Shown: positions 1 to 12,286, counted from the first letter of the stretch. The stretch is DNA of 64,000 nt from Amphirosellinia nigrospora (GCA_004123355.1 SCHM01000003.1:6529058-6593057); one strand, 5' to 3'. Made by a program: numbers and translations. Notes: generated by a model not told the origin, from the letters alone.

Positions 1-2
1 AG

Positions 3-545
3 GCCATAGAGCTTGGGCATACGTTTCACCTTGGCACGAGGTATTCAGACCCCCTTGATGCTCGTTCAGGTGCCCTCCGCTATGATCGAGGATGGCCAGG
101 CTGTCTCTACTAAGTCCGACAGCATCGTAAGTGTGCCAATGCAGATGGGCTGCCACGGGATAGGCGTCTCCAGGATCATTGGGGCTGTCGCCGACCATCT
201 GGCGGACAAACGGGGATTGAACTGGCCGCGTGTCATCGCCCCTTTCGAGGTGGTTGTTATACCGGGAAGAGGCATGGAAGAGGACGCTGCAACCATTGCG
301 CAATCTTTAACCAAATCCTCGAGTCTCGTTCCACCGATCGATCTAGCTCTAGACGACCGTGGTGAGTCTTTCCCTTGGAAGCTGAACGACGCGGACCTAG
401 TTGGATACCCCGTCATTGTTGTCCTTGGGCGCAAGTGGAAATCGGATCGTCTATGTGAAGTTCAGTGCCGACGGCTTGACTCTGTCGAATTGGTCCCCTT
501 GACCAGTTGCAAGAGCACGTCAACAAACTTCTCGCCCAGTTGTAA
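3..545 (+). CDS. AIM10: Mitochondrial prolyl-tRNA synthetase, C-terminal part (5' end outside the window)
   Basis: This enzyme charges tRNA-Pro with proline. The bacterial-type form in fungi works in mitochondria. The first bases read GHTFHLGTRYSDPLDA, part of the class II catalytic core. The stretch MGCHGIGVSRIIGAVA (class II motif 3 region) follows, then the anticodon-binding domain (IAPFEVVVI, DDRGESFPWK, VGYPVIVVLGR). The protein ends at the TAA at 543-545 after HVNKLLAQL. Only about the last 180 residues of a roughly 600-residue family are present. Two frame changes are needed: one near 55-62 (net +1 or -2) and one in the CCCC run at 495-498 (one base short). Conservation is otherwise high on both sides of each shift, so sequence error is more likely than a dead gene. 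It lies tail to tail with the carboxylesterase, about 210 bases away. The symbol follows the yeast orthologue and is inferred. Confidence 0.85.
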
Positions 546-756
546 CCTATCCGTCTATCTTGGACAAGAGACCGATTTGGCTATGTTGCAAACCCTGTAC
601 AATATTTCCTTGTACATACTGAGCGGCCACACTCAAAAGTTAGGCATAACGTGTAATATCAAGGGCATCCAAGTACTTGTATACCCTACTATCTCTATAT
701 ATGACTATGATTATTATTGTGAATTATCAAGGCTGGGCGTCTACTCACTTATATGG

Positions 757-2807
757 CTACACATGCCGTCTACGCGCCCACTTTGTCAGATACTCTCGCC
801 CCTCGATTCTATACGTATCCTCCTCAACATACGACCCGCCCTGCGCCTCCGTCTGCAGCACCATATTCAGCCCCTTCTCACTCTCATTATATCGCGGCCA
901 TCGAGGCAAACCATCCCCGTTCGGGTCCCCGTATGCGCGAACCGGACCCACTGCTCGCTCATCTGGCGACTGAGCGCACGGTACCCGGGCCACGGACCGA
1001 CCGCGCCCGGATTCGCAAAGACGAAGCGACCTCGCTGAAGTGCGCGACACCCTTGTACGCAGGCGCCAACATCACCGTTACATTCCCGCCTCCGCCACCG
1101 CCGGCTGTGGTGCCGGTGTTCGAGTAGCCGCGATCGCCGCGTGTTGAAGCGGTACACGAACGTCGGCGCCCCCTCGGCGTAACGCCGCGCGTCGTCGAGC
1201 CGCGGGGCGTGGTAGAAGACGTCCCCACGATGGCCGCGACGCGCTTGTACTGGTACCCCTCGGCCGCGAAGCGCTCCGGCCCGTGTCCAGGGGATCCCCT
1301 GCGCCGGGTCGTCCGGGTATAGCTCCATGATGCGCGAGACGGTCGGGCCGGAACCCGAAGCCGCTATCGTGGAGGAGGTAGTTGTAGAGGTCTGCGTCTG
1401 TGTTGATGGCCCCGGGGGCGCGTTGTCCGTTCCCTCGTCCGAGTTCGTCCCGTATAGGTGCGGGATCTGTGCGAAGCGTCCTGTGCGTAGAAGTTCTGTC
1501 GGATAGGCGGGTATGACGTCGCCGTCTGTTATAGTTAGAAAAAAGTGTTGCTCTAACTCGCATTTTTACTTCCTCGCTCGATCTTGTCTCCTGTTTAAGA
1601 GGGAAGAGAAATCGAAAGGAGGGATGGGATTCTGAATATGTCGACTTACCCACTGTAGGATACCAGCCTGGTCCTGTAACAGCCGACGAGTTCAGGAAAG
1701 GGAAAAGGACCTCGTAGTCAACACTCCTAAGACAGTCCAGCGTGTCGATTGCCTGCGTACAGTTCACCTGGTCGACGATCTTGTCATAGATGGGCTGGTA
1801 CCAATCGCTCCCGTTATACCAAGCCGTCGCGGCGCTTCCACTTTCTTGGATGGAGCGGTGGAAAAGCCCGTCCGTTCGTCCGCCATAGCTCATCAGCAGC
1901 TGGCCCTGGACAGAATATTCAAATTAGTATATACTATGTGTTTTATGTATATCTGAATAGGCGGGTAGAACTAGTGGTTAGTCCGCCAGTTCTACTCGGG
2001 AGCAACGCACCACTGCAAAAGAGCCCGCCGATTCACCCCATATCGTGACCGAAGAGGCGTCTCCGCCAAAGGCACCGATGTTCTCCTGAATCCAAGCGAG
2101 CGCCTTGCGCATGTCCCGAAGGGCGAGATTCGTGTTTCCAGAGCCCTATCAAGCACTCATCAGTTCATGGACAAAAGCATTCAAAATCATATATCTCAGT
2201 CCCTTCTCATGGGTTTACAGCTTTGATAGTCAGAATCATTAAAGATATTATCATACCTGAATCTCCCTCGAATACATATTTCCCCACCCGCCCTTCCGAT
2301 AATTAATACTCGCAGCCAAGACCGGGAGACCAACATCCACGGAGCGCTGGACCAGAAACGTGAGATTGTAGTTCGGCAGCCCGCTGGTGCCGACCTGATA
2401 ACTCCCGCCATGAATCCACAGCAAGACGGGAAGTTTCGGCCGCGTCGTGTTCCAACCCTCATAGCCCTCGGACGAGCCGGAAGGGCGCACGATATTAATA
2501 CTCAGGCAATCTTCGCCCATACCGAATTGCCCATCCGCCACAACATCCTGATCCGGACACGCGGGACCGTAGACCTTAGCCTCCCGCACACCGTCCCAAG
2601 TCTTGTCCAGCGACTGCGGGACCCGGAACCGGTTAAGTCCCCGGTGTCCTGCGCGTACGGTATCCCGAGGAACACGTCCTGCCGGAACGACAGCAGATGC
2701 AGGCCCTCGTAGCTCCCGTTCAACACACGGACCACGGGCCCTGCCGCGGTGGCGGCCGTCACTCCCGCCGCGGCTAGCAGTGTGCGGATAAATAATTGTC
2801 CTACCAT
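757..2807 (-). CDS. Secreted type-B carboxylesterase/lipase, several frame changes
   Basis: An alpha/beta-hydrolase that cleaves carboxylic esters, probably outside the cell. The start at 2807 gives a hydrophobic signal peptide ([19 protein letters not shown]). Family landmarks follow in order: [28 protein letters not shown] (oxyanion hole), the nucleophile elbow GESAG near 2023-2037, the acid in GTNSDEGT near 1425-1450 and the catalytic His in AHFSEV near 1030-1048. The whole triad is therefore present. Introns are seen around 2160-2250, 1915-2020 and 1525-1660. The reading frame changes at least six times, mostly in the GC-rich 3' third (about 950-1500) at short G or C runs, plus one near 2640. 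Either the consensus sequence is poor here or the gene is a young pseudogene; all landmarks survive, which favours the former. Substrate cannot be predicted. Confidence 0.82.
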
Positions 2808-3545
2808 GGCGATTCCGTGATGGATATATTACCTGTCGAAGAAGAAAAAGGTCCAGTCTACAAAGAGACGGACTTTTAAAAAACTACTGCTGATGACGCC
2901 ACAGTGGGGGGACAATGAGCAAAGTCTCACTTAGGATGGTGTATCCGCCGAGCACGAAATGTCGTCCCCGGCCGGGGTGTACTGCAGAAGAGTGGCGGTC
3001 TGAGCGGAGCCGTGTATGTATCTATAGTAGCTGCAGATCGGTCTCCGGTCGGGTTGGAGTGTTTGGGGGCTGCAACCGACGATCACATTACGCCATCCAA
3101 CACAGCGCTGCTGCTGGAGAATGAGGCTTGCTGATGATGACAAACAGATAGCTATCAATGAAGCTTGCATGGTGATTGCAGATAGGAAGTCCAGCTTAGC
3201 TGTTGACGGGCATAGTGATTACAATCTACTATGGCTAGCTCTTAAGATTTCTCATATAAGTACAATGTTGATTTGCTCTTTGGTTCATCGGAAGGATATC
3301 AAGATAGGGAAGACGGATAGCCACCATGTAAATAACGCCCGAGGTCAAAATAGTAGTAAAAGCATTGCCGACTACTAATTTCATTACAGCGCGCCACAGA
3401 ATTACCCAGGTGCCTAGTAATATATAACCAATACCAAATTTCCCCAACACCACTAATGCATATGACCGTGAGCCGCCCGACTCCCTCCAATATTTGGAAT
3501 TTTGATCGGAATTTTTGATAACAATGAAAGACTGCCAACAGAGCC
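2808..3545. other. Intergenic, upstream of the esterase and downstream of the glutaredoxin
   Basis: This stretch holds the esterase promoter side and the glutaredoxin 3' side. Short open frames on both strands show no family resemblance and no good coding character. No repeat or RNA gene was recognised. Confidence 0.5.
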
Positions 3546-4442
3546 TCAAATCGCCTTATCTTTACCAGTAAACCGTTGCTTCATGGAAAGCTTCTTGCCG
3601 CCCAGCGACTTGAACTTGTCGATCAGCGTCTTTCTCGTGTCTAATTCCGCCATCTCATCGCCACCACCAACGCTCTCGCCATTAATCAGGATATTAGGTA
3701 CTGTTCGCCTGCCAGTCTTCTCGTGTAGCAGGGCCTGTAGTTGGCGGCCAAGCGGGTGTTCGTCAAGTTCAACGACGTAGGGCGCAGGCTCTATGATGTA
3801 TTTGTCGAGCAGGATGCCCTTGGCTCTCTTAGAATGTGGGCAGTACGATTTTGAGAAGATAACAACTGCATCATAGTTAGATCAGGCGCAAGGTGGGTTT
3901 GTGTGGAGCTGGTGCTAGTACATACCTGGAGCTCGTTTCAAAACTTGCCGTAGAGCAACTTCTGCCTCGGACTCTTGCTCTTCCTCTTCGGACTCTTCGT
4001 CCTCGTCCTCGGTGTCTTGCTTGGAAATCCTCGACTTGCCCTTTTTCTGGCCGCCGGCAGAGCTTCCCACGCCCACGACATCGCTTGGAGGATCTGGTTT
4101 GAGTGGAGACTTTGCATTTGCCAGATCCTTGGCCTGCTGTTCGGCGGCCCGTAATCGATCGGCCATCTCCTGGGCCAGCTTCTCATCGTCTGCGTCGACA
4201 CTGCCGTCTCCATCGTGGTCTTTTAGGCTGGCGTCGACGGTAGATCCCTTCCCGCTCCTGACTACTTGTCCACCGGTTCCATGCCGTTGGTCTAACCCGT
4301 TGACAGTCTTGCCGAAGAAGTTGTTTATTGTGCGGGGATCACGCGGCATTGAGTGCCGCTTCTGGGATGTGAAGAATAATATGGTGACGATGATAGCGAG
4401 AACCGTTATGAAGAAGAAGCGCACTCGACGTGGAGAAGGCAT
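3546..4442 (-). CDS. Membrane-anchored glutaredoxin (Grx6/Grx7 type)
   Basis: A glutathione-dependent thiol oxidoreductase, probably in the early secretory pathway like yeast Grx6/Grx7. Exon 1 is 4442-3926, exon 2 is 3865-3546, with a clean intron (GTATGT...TGCAG). The start MPSPRRVRF is followed by one membrane segment (FFFITVLAIIVTILFF), giving a type II anchor. A charged, disordered luminal stalk with a strongly acidic run (DEDEESEEEEQE) comes next. The thioredoxin-fold domain begins at VVIFSKSYCPHSKRAK with active site CPHS, followed by the glutathione-site TVPN and GGGDEM motifs. An upstream in-frame ATG at 4568 would add about 40 residues before the anchor. I prefer 4442 because it puts the membrane segment at the N-terminus. 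The reading frame is intact. Whether it is mono- or dithiol in activity is not decided by the sequence; only one Cys is in the motif. Confidence 0.9.
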
Positions 4443-6893
4443 CGTGGCTAGGATTGTTGGGTTGAAAATCCTTATTAATAGTATCTCCCACTTCGTCAAG
4501 GGGGTCGTCGATGTTCGGATCTGATTTTTGTGAGCCTGTCTTGGACTATCGAAGGGGGGCACCAACATGCCCCGGATAGCTAGGCAAGTTGGTACAGAAG
4601 AGGCTCTCGATCGCGGTGCACAATCAATAGTGTAGACGTCGCAAGCGCGGCGAATTGGAAGCGAATGGATCCGGTTGTTCGATTAGCCCCCTCGAAGAGC
4701 AGGTATGTTCAGGTGCTCGTGCGACGGATGATGGGCGGGCTTTTAGGTGGGTTCGTTCAACTGTAGTTGGAGTAGATTCAAGTGAAGTTCTCGTCTCCAG
4801 CAAATGCGGTAGACACAATCGAGGTCCTGGCTTTCTCGGCTTGAGAGTATGGGAATAGGGTTATTCGAGGACAATGTGAGTAGGTGCGTCGGTCAAAGTT
4901 GTCGAGACATATATGATGGGGAAATGACGACCGGAATTCGAGGTTTGGCGATTCAGCAACGCGGTGGAGCTGATGGAATCAACGGCCTAAGCTCTGTAAC
5001 TGCTGATCTGCAATTATCCATTCCTGGAAGGCTTAGCGTAAGAAATGCTATTTCTCCGTATGAACCCCACCCGCCCCGTTACAGTGGTTCATATCCAGGT
5101 CATATCTGCTTGCAGGATCCCTGGAGCACGCTACTGCCCGCCTAGAGCGCGTTCTGCAAGGGCATATTAGCACCAAAACAGCTTAGACCCAGCCTGTGAT
5201 GAAGCTTGGACCATCTCAATAACTGCGTCCCTCTGGGAAGGTGTTGGTCTAGACTAGGCTAGAACTTCACCTAATAATAGATTGCTTGTAAAAATGTTTA
5301 TCAGCCGTAAATCTAATTTCAGTTTGATTTAATTTTCAATTGATGCTGGTAGTTACACGGTGCTCGTCATGTTCGACTGGTGGCTGGATTGCATATATCT
5401 GCTCACGAGACAGCATTATGTTTTCATGTTCAGCCGGAACCGGGGGCAATATGACGGACATAAAGTCGACCAATCAGAGACGGTCGCTAATTCGTCGTAC
5501 TTAGTGCTTGACGTCGCCTACACAGTAGACGAGCTTTAATTTCAACATATCACAACTCCCATACTAGGAGAGAGTAGTACTATAAGCTTGATAGATGTGG
5601 AAAGCTTCTTAGTTCTTCTCCATAATTCGGGGGACGAGAGCATCGTGGTTTCACGCAAAGTGCTCGGGTGTAACAAGTTGTTCCACGGCCGGTCAAAAGG
5701 GAGACCAAGACTACCCTGGAGCACATCGTAGCTCTTTAATTTGATAGTCTCAGTTCTCAGTGTTGTTTTCTCAATCTAGCAAAAAGGTGCCAGAAGTCCA
5801 AGCTTAATTGTGTCATACAACACCCTTACTGGATACTGTCGTACGTACCAAGGCTTGTATTCGCCTATTATATGTAAAGTCATACGAGTGTGAGACTTTG
5901 TACGAGGGTTTAGCTTTTAGCTTGCCCATATCTACTCGGTTTCCCGAGACAGCTACACAAAAGCCAGAACTCGGAACGAAGCGAAGGAGTCGGCAACTAG
6001 AAGCGAAGTCATTGAAACATACAGATGCCCCAGTATATTATCCTACTTCAAATACCACAACATGTTAAGGCGATTACTTATTCACGTACACCCTGGATTT
6101 CTCAAGCTAACTATATAAAAACGTAGGGACTCCGAAGGTAAAACCCATGAATAACAAAACGAGGGAACAGAAATTCAATAAAGCAAAGTAATCGTCTTCC
6201 TCTTATCGACTCCGAACACCACAAGCAGCGGAAACGGTACTTTCATGAGGATTGCTGGAATTGGTCTCATTTCATTATATGCCTTTAAACCCCATTGAGA
6301 TCAGCTAGTCATGAATGCTTCGCAAACGAACGGAAAACCTATGCGGCTTATGTCAACACTATTTGAAACGACCACTAAATAGGATAGGTTTACAATGTAA
6401 ATAAGGATTAAATAGGGTTGTTTCTTGTAAATTGTCACGGATATCTGCAGGGGCCAAAAAGCCATATACTGTGTGTGTGGGCGCAGGGCGCTTTGCCTGC
6501 CCTGTGCCCTCTGGATACACAGACCTATATGTAGGATCGCGTAACCTAACCTCCGAAGATCCCCACATAGGTCCCATATACCCGTTAGGAATAGCTTCAC
6601 CTAGTAGTATCCTCTTTACCGTGACATGAATATCCTCTATTCCATAGTTACTTCAAGAATCAGGGTAAACAGAGCAAGAGCGAAACATATTGCATTATGC
6701 TCATTTGGAGCATCTTGAAGACAAACTCTTAACCCGGGTCTACTAGTCTAATCCATGCTTTTCCACGCTATGCTCTCTCTCCTACCCACGTACCGAGAAA
6801 CGAACAGAAAATCGAACGCCAATCACCGTCTTAGTATATATATACAATCTCTCATGCATACCCAATCTAGTCTTCATCGTCGAAATCAGGCTC
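4443..6893. other. Gene-poor intergenic stretch
   Basis: About 2.4 kb with no ORF that I recognise. Short open frames (for example 4849-5145, 5808-6068, 6301-6600) have no family motifs and frequent stops around them. No terminal repeats, transposase or reverse transcriptase remnants were seen. The part next to 4443 should hold the glutaredoxin promoter. Confidence 0.5.
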
Positions 6894-7957
6894 CTAGCCC
6901 GTGCGCTCCTTTTCATCGCCCATCACCAGCTTTCTTAGCGTTTCTGCTATATTGTCCGCGATCTCATCTTTCGTGTCGCCGCCCACCTTTTCGTTCAAAC
7001 AACTCATCAATGTCATCTTGAGCCCGCGTGGCCCCTGAATAGCGCCGGTCTCCCACTCCCTTACTTCAGCCCTGCCCGCAGATATTATACAGCGGGTCAA
7101 CTCTCGCATGATTGGATCCCCAAGAAGACAATGCCACACGAACCACGTGCCGTGCCGCAGGACGCACTCCTCAACGACCGTCTTTCGTTCATAAGCCGTG
7201 CTTGAGCAGAAACACGTAAGTCCGTATCCGAGCATATTGACTAGAATGAAGACGCCTGCAATTTCTTCTAACGATAGCGACTGGATATACTCGATTTGTT
7301 TTGGTCGAGCGTCAGGCCTGGTGAGAGGGTTGAACTGGTACAGTGCTTCTTTGTCAGATGATAAAGCAGATGGCAATTCGTACACTCCGTCTATAATGGC
7401 ATGGTACCACTCAGGCTCGATCAGTAGACACGGCACATTTGCGGCAATATCTGCGATTCGATCACATTGATGTAGAGCTCGCCTCAGGATCAACCCTAAG
7501 CGAACTTGCTGTCGTGCGGTCAAACAAGGAAGCCATGGGGGTGAGGCGAGGTCGAAAACAGATGGGCGCTCCGCTATGAGACGACCAATCTTGTAGTCGC
7601 GAAGTTCGAGCTCACGAACCATCGAGAAGGTATTCTTTAGTAATACGTGACGCTCTTCGGTGGATGAAGAAAGAATATTTCCAAAGGGGGGTAGCGTAAA
7701 CGTCGCCGTGCGGGCTTTTGAGATAGTATGCTCATAGGACTCAATAAGCTTACATATTCCCTATCTTCAAGTTAGAAACAACTGGTTTCGTTGAATGGGT
7801 TACGTAGGACCCCAAGGGGTAAATCTGGACTGCAATGGTCGATATATACCTTGTTTGTTGCCATAAAACGCTCGCGTGTATCGGTATCCATATGCTCAAC
7901 AATATGCAAAAGGACCTCACTTGGGACCTCCCCGATGCTCCGATGTTGAGATGCCAT
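6894..7957 (-). CDS. F-box-like hypothetical protein
   Basis: Two exons: 7957-7850 and 7760-6894, joined by an intron with donor GTATAT, a CTAAC branch site and acceptor ATAG; the frame is kept across it. The N-terminus (SIGEVPSEVLLHIVEHMD) resembles the fungal F-box pattern LPxELLxxIxxxL, though the box is short. The rest (about 285 residues) is alpha-helical, with no motif I can name, and ends in KVGGDTKDEIADNIAETLRK. F-box proteins usually link substrates to SCF ubiquitin ligases through Skp1. Here that role is only inferred from the N-terminal pattern. Many Sordariomycetes carry large lineage-specific families of this kind. The frame is clean, unlike many neighbours. Confidence 0.6.
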
Positions 7958-10900
7958 CCCGATAATGGCCCTATGATGTATCCAAGGAGGTTATATAAGT
8001 TAAAGTACACTGCTCAGCCAGTCTTCTGCAAGAAAGCCTATCAGCGAGGATTAAACCTCAAAAAAGCTAACGGGATTTCCTAGGTGTGCGCTGACCACAT
8101 ACCCTACAGCACTACCATTCGATGAGCAATGCTTATGAGCGATGCTTTGATCTCGAGTCCTCGACACTTAGCACTAAGACCGGGGCGAATGGGTTTACGA
8201 GACAGGATAATCTAGTCGAAGTTATGGCTGCGACGAAGGGGTCGAATAGATAGAGGATATAATGTCTCCCGGGGCGAGGCGATCGACGACGATTATGTTA
8301 TTTAGTGAAGCAGAGAACAAGTAGCATAGATGCTATTGAAATCACGCTCCGAGAATAATAAGTATAGAACACCTGCGCAAGACAAGAGAGTTGAGCACAA
8401 TGGCCGAGCGCGGGAGAAAGGGATAGGTGGTGTACGCAGGGCCATTAAGTTGCGAACATTGCGAACCTTGATGGCAGCCGATAGTAATTACCTAAATCGC
8501 ATGGGAAAGTTTCCGCTTGGCGCTTTCTGGCCATCCGGGTGTCGCGCATTTCGTCCGACGTCATTGCCTCGTTCACATTGAAGTAGCCTCGCGAGACGAA
8601 GCCTGCAGTCGCAAGGTCACACGATTGGAAAGCTGCGACGATGAAGCGAAAGGTGGCGAGATGAAAGAGACCAATCTGCCGTCTCGAGGCACGCCCCGCG
8701 TAGAACCCAGTCTCCGTACCTCATCCTGTGATTCGCGGCAATATCCATCACGGACCAAGGACGCGAGAGAAAATCGAACAGGGGCTGAGATCAAGTAAAC
8801 ATCGTTCATCATTGTTTGGAAGATTGGCTGGCAATCTGATGCGCCGCACATGGCTCCAGCAGGAAATCAAAATGGGAATGTCGCCCAAGCATGGAACCTT
8901 GGACTTAGGCTGCTGCATAGACTAACGCTGTCAAGGTAAGGGATTGTAATAAATAGAAACGTACGTATGCTAGAGTAATTTCCTAGGAAGCCGCTCCAGT
9001 AGCGAAACAGCTAACCTTGCCTTAGGTAAGTGATTAGCTGATTTCTCAGTTCGCCGGTAATCGGATTGAAACGTCCATGCACATCGAAGACTCATGGCCA
9101 ATGAACATCCTTCTATCTGGCGTACAGTACCTACTCTGTACGATACTGGAAATCTCTCGCACGATTGGATCTCGCTGCTACCTCTTAAAATATTGATGTA
9201 AGACTTGGGTTACTCCAAGGCTTCGGCTTTAGCCAAGATGATGATAGTCTCCGGTAAGGTGACGAACGATGCGATCGCTTCCCCTAGCCGGACTATTTGA
9301 GCAATCATCACTACAATGGTTTTGCATCGTTGAAGCCCCGGTCGAAGAATCACGAGGCTCTACGGCGTTAGGTAGCTAGGTAAACGCACAATTGTGACAT
9401 TACCCTCCCTACATTAACGATAAGTAGGTATAATGCGCCATCTTTGTTTTGAATGGAGCATTTGCTGTATCACAAATCCGGAGTGAGCAAAGTCGAGCAG
9501 ACTGCAGTGTAGATGGAACGGATGTAGTTATTGGAAAGCTTTACTTCTCTGAACACGTATATATAAAGTAAATTTGAGTGTGAGGGAAGCTTGAGAAGTT
9601 AAGCTGTGACCCCTAAAACTCTAAATGGACTCTGCAAGCCCTCTGATTGGTCAAACTCTAAATCGAGGCACCCCTGGGAGTATCACGTGAGGAGGGTAGC
9701 AATGTTTAAATCGAAGTGCCTTGGCACTTTGATATACACCGTATTTAGAATGGAGCAGCTTCGCCGGCAAAGCTTTCCATTTTAGTGACAAGATGGCGCT
9801 ACAGAGTATTTTTCTATGCATGGCAACGTACATAACTAAGATATGAATGCAAGGTCACATCTCGACACCCGATTTACGTGTCTCTTGGATAACGAAGAAA
9901 ATGACAACTGATCCAATCATTTCTTGGCAACTAGGGACGACGCTCTCGTGATCAATGTCACACGGACCAGCCACAGAACATAGCCACAAGTTTTCGTGGG
10001 CTGAGACATGGGTATATGGGCACAATAGCATTGGTCGGAATAGTCTCGAGGATTCATACTGTCGGAGGCCTCTGTAGATTGAGGGCGTAGGCGAGGTTAC
10101 ATTGAAGTCAGAATCAGGAAATCATAGCCCCTAGAGATCCCAAAGAGATTATGGGCTGAATTGAACTCCAAATTCCAAGCACTTGAACACAAGCCCTTGT
10201 CACAACCAGTCGTAGCGCCTTCAGCTTATCCTCACCTTCCATCGTCCTTATCTGTATATATGACCAGGTTTTGTTTTTGCATGTTGTGCCGGCCGGGATT
10301 TCCAACATTTCATGCAGTTAATTCAATATTGGTGTTGCAAGGCAAGCTGGGCACGTACGGGAGAAGAGCAACACAACATATGCAGTTAGTCATTAAGAGT
10401 AGTATGATAACACACGATTATTATCCTCCTGATCCATTTATACTCAACTTCAGCACTGAAGAGCAGCACAGCCAGTTAGAAATAACCTCAACTAAAGGGT
10501 AGCAATATGCAAGACTCACGCAGGTACTTCATGCGGTGAAGATTATGCGTTGATTTTTGTTACATTGATAGAAAACACCCCCAAAAATATCCAGAACAAA
10601 TATATAGCTGTATAGGTCTGTGGAGGAAGAACAATTAAACGAAATGAGGCTGGAGACTCCTCCGCCAAGATGATAAAGATGTGCCCAGGTTGGCCAAGTC
10701 CTCCTTATTGGCCGAACACAGCCTCCTTGGTATCATACGCCGTATTAACCCCAATTCCAACACTGCTGCTACCGCAAGAGCAATACTTACACTTGTTAAA
10801 CCGTACGATCAAAGGGGAAGAGGAATCGCGTCGGTGAATATAGATAGGATGGCTCCCAATATCGCTGCCCAACCTCAACCCTCCTCACAAGCCTCCTACA

Positions 10901-11071
10901 TACCATTTTACCTAAGAGCATTGTTAGGTTTATATATATCTTCTAGAATCATTATTTATCCCAGTATCGATAACTTAAATCCTCTCCTCATAGTTTACTA
11001 GGCTTCAGCCCAGTTACAAACGACAAAAAGGATCTCACTCAAACTGTGTAACGACCACAATCTACAACAAG
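7958..11071. other. Gene-poor intergenic stretch with a foldback repeat
   Basis: About 3.1 kb without a supported gene. Short open frames (8330-8581, 8517-8798, 9651-9833, 10161-10502, 10681-11001) have no recognisable family and no shared codon style. A hairpin-rich segment at about 9621-9785 is listed separately. The last 150 bases before 11072 contain a TATA-like run (tatatata near 10930) and may be the promoter of the small ORF that follows. Confidence 0.5.
9621..9785. repeat. Foldback segment: two adjacent hairpins inside short inverted ends (MITE-like?)
   Basis: Two hairpins sit side by side. The first, about 9710-9732, has arms AAGTGCC and GGCACTT around a two-base centre, extended by near-matching flanks (ATCG and TTGAT). 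The second, about 9743-9785, pairs TTTAGAATGGA with TCCATTTTA, with an inner AGCTT/AAGCT pair. CTAAATGGA at 9621-9629 is also nearly the inverse of TCCATTTTAG at 9776-9785, so the roughly 165-base unit has weak inverted ends. It has no coding capacity. It could be a miniature inverted-repeat element, a structured RNA or chance. No target-site duplication was found. Confidence 0.35.
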
Positions 11072-11341
11072 ATGCCTCAAACCTCCTCGAATACTACTGC
11101 CCATACCCCAGCTCACGCGGCTGCCTCCATGTCTATCACACATCCGGCACTCGCCTGGTCCCAACTACAGGAGCAAAGACAACTGAAGAAATCCGTGCCC
11201 ACAACCCCTATTACGACACAAGCACGCTCCTCATCTGCTGCTTCCGTTATGTCTCATTCTACGACCTACTCCTATCAGAAGGAGCAGTCCGCGGCCGAAC
11301 CCAAATCATTATTTCAGAAGATCAAAGAGTATTTTTTCTGA
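11072..11341 (+). CDS. Small Ser/Thr/Ala-rich protein of unknown function (89 aa)
   Basis: A single-exon ORF with A at -3 of the ATG (acaagATGCC) and a CA-rich, T-poor leader typical of fungal 5' UTRs. The N-terminal two thirds are low in complexity (Ser, Thr, Ala, Gln) and look disordered. The C-terminus KSLFQKIKEYFF is amphipathic and ends right at the stop. No signal peptide or known domain is visible. An upstream TATA-like run near 10930 fits an expressed gene. It may be a stress- or conidiation-type small protein, but that is only a guess. Moderate to low confidence that it is real. Confidence 0.4.
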   Translation: MPQTSSNTTAHTPAHAAASMSITHPALAWSQLQEQRQLKKSVPTTPITTQARSSSAASVMSHSTTYSYQKEQSAAEPKSLFQKIKEYFF

Positions 11342-12286
11342 AGCTATGTCTCGACTATTCACGACTAGGTCGCATCACCAGTACGAATACACAAATCGAT
11401 ACTATGAAATCGAATCTCATTTGTTTGAAATTGGGGGCATTTTGGGAACGGGGTTTGAGATATACCAGCGGTTAATCGTACACAAACAGATATTCCCATG
11501 ATGTGTAATATGGAGCACGGGGCTTAAAGCAGGTTAGGGGTTTTGATTCATGTAAAGTAACATCAGAGACTCAGTAAATCCATGACGCACAAGCACTGTG
11601 AGAGATTTCTTCTGTTGAGAGAAAGGTCACATTTTATTCAGAAGTCTCATTAGGTTAGGCTATTATAGATTCGTAGAATTGAGGAGATAGTTGTAACTTG
11701 AATCTTCAGACGAAGGTAACTTCTATGGGCAATTACCTGGCTGTAGGGTAATTAGCGGGGAACGTGTGAAGTACTAAGTCGTATTAGCCAAACGTTTACG
11801 ACGTAGTTGACTAGTTTATCTCAGTTTGCAAGCATAGTTCCGCAAATTGTCTTGCATATTGCTGGATGGCTTCCTTTGACAGGCCTGTTTCGCACCTTTA
11901 TGAATGCCTACGTGGCTAAAACATTTATTGGCATCAAAGCACTTCCCGGAGAGTACATGAATAAGAAATAAAAATTATCTTCAGTACTTTACCAATTATC
12001 TCCAGCGTAGCTATGGACATGAAAGAATCTGGTGAAACATGCAAATACCGCTAAGAAAGATGTCCCTGACTTGCGCCAGTCTCCTGATTAATGGTCACTC
12101 CTTAGCATTCATGCCCTTTAGGCTATGATGCTACTTGACTGGCCCAGGCTACAGTTACGGTACCTCAACTCTTGAATTTCTTGGAATATACTTAAACGGG
12201 TCATTTACTTCTCCATGTCGAGAAGAGACTGATTAGTTAGATCCTCCAACATTCTACCAAGATAAGGTATTTGCGGATACTCCACA
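11342..12286. other. Intergenic, upstream of the dynamin-like gene
   Basis: No supported gene. The sequence is AT-rich with many stops in all frames. The proximal part should carry the dynamin-like promoter. No repeat or RNA gene was recognised. Confidence 0.5.

Noticed and set aside
546-1038. Continuation of the ProRS plus-strand frame past 545
   Set aside because: The family sequence ends with HVNKLLAQL and a TAA at 543-545 in the shifted frame; the extension is the antisense of the esterase 3' end.
4443-12286. Possible transposon or virus-like fossils in the gene-poor left half
   Set aside because: No reverse transcriptase, integrase, transposase or capsid-like text and no long terminal repeats were seen; only the small foldback segment is reported.
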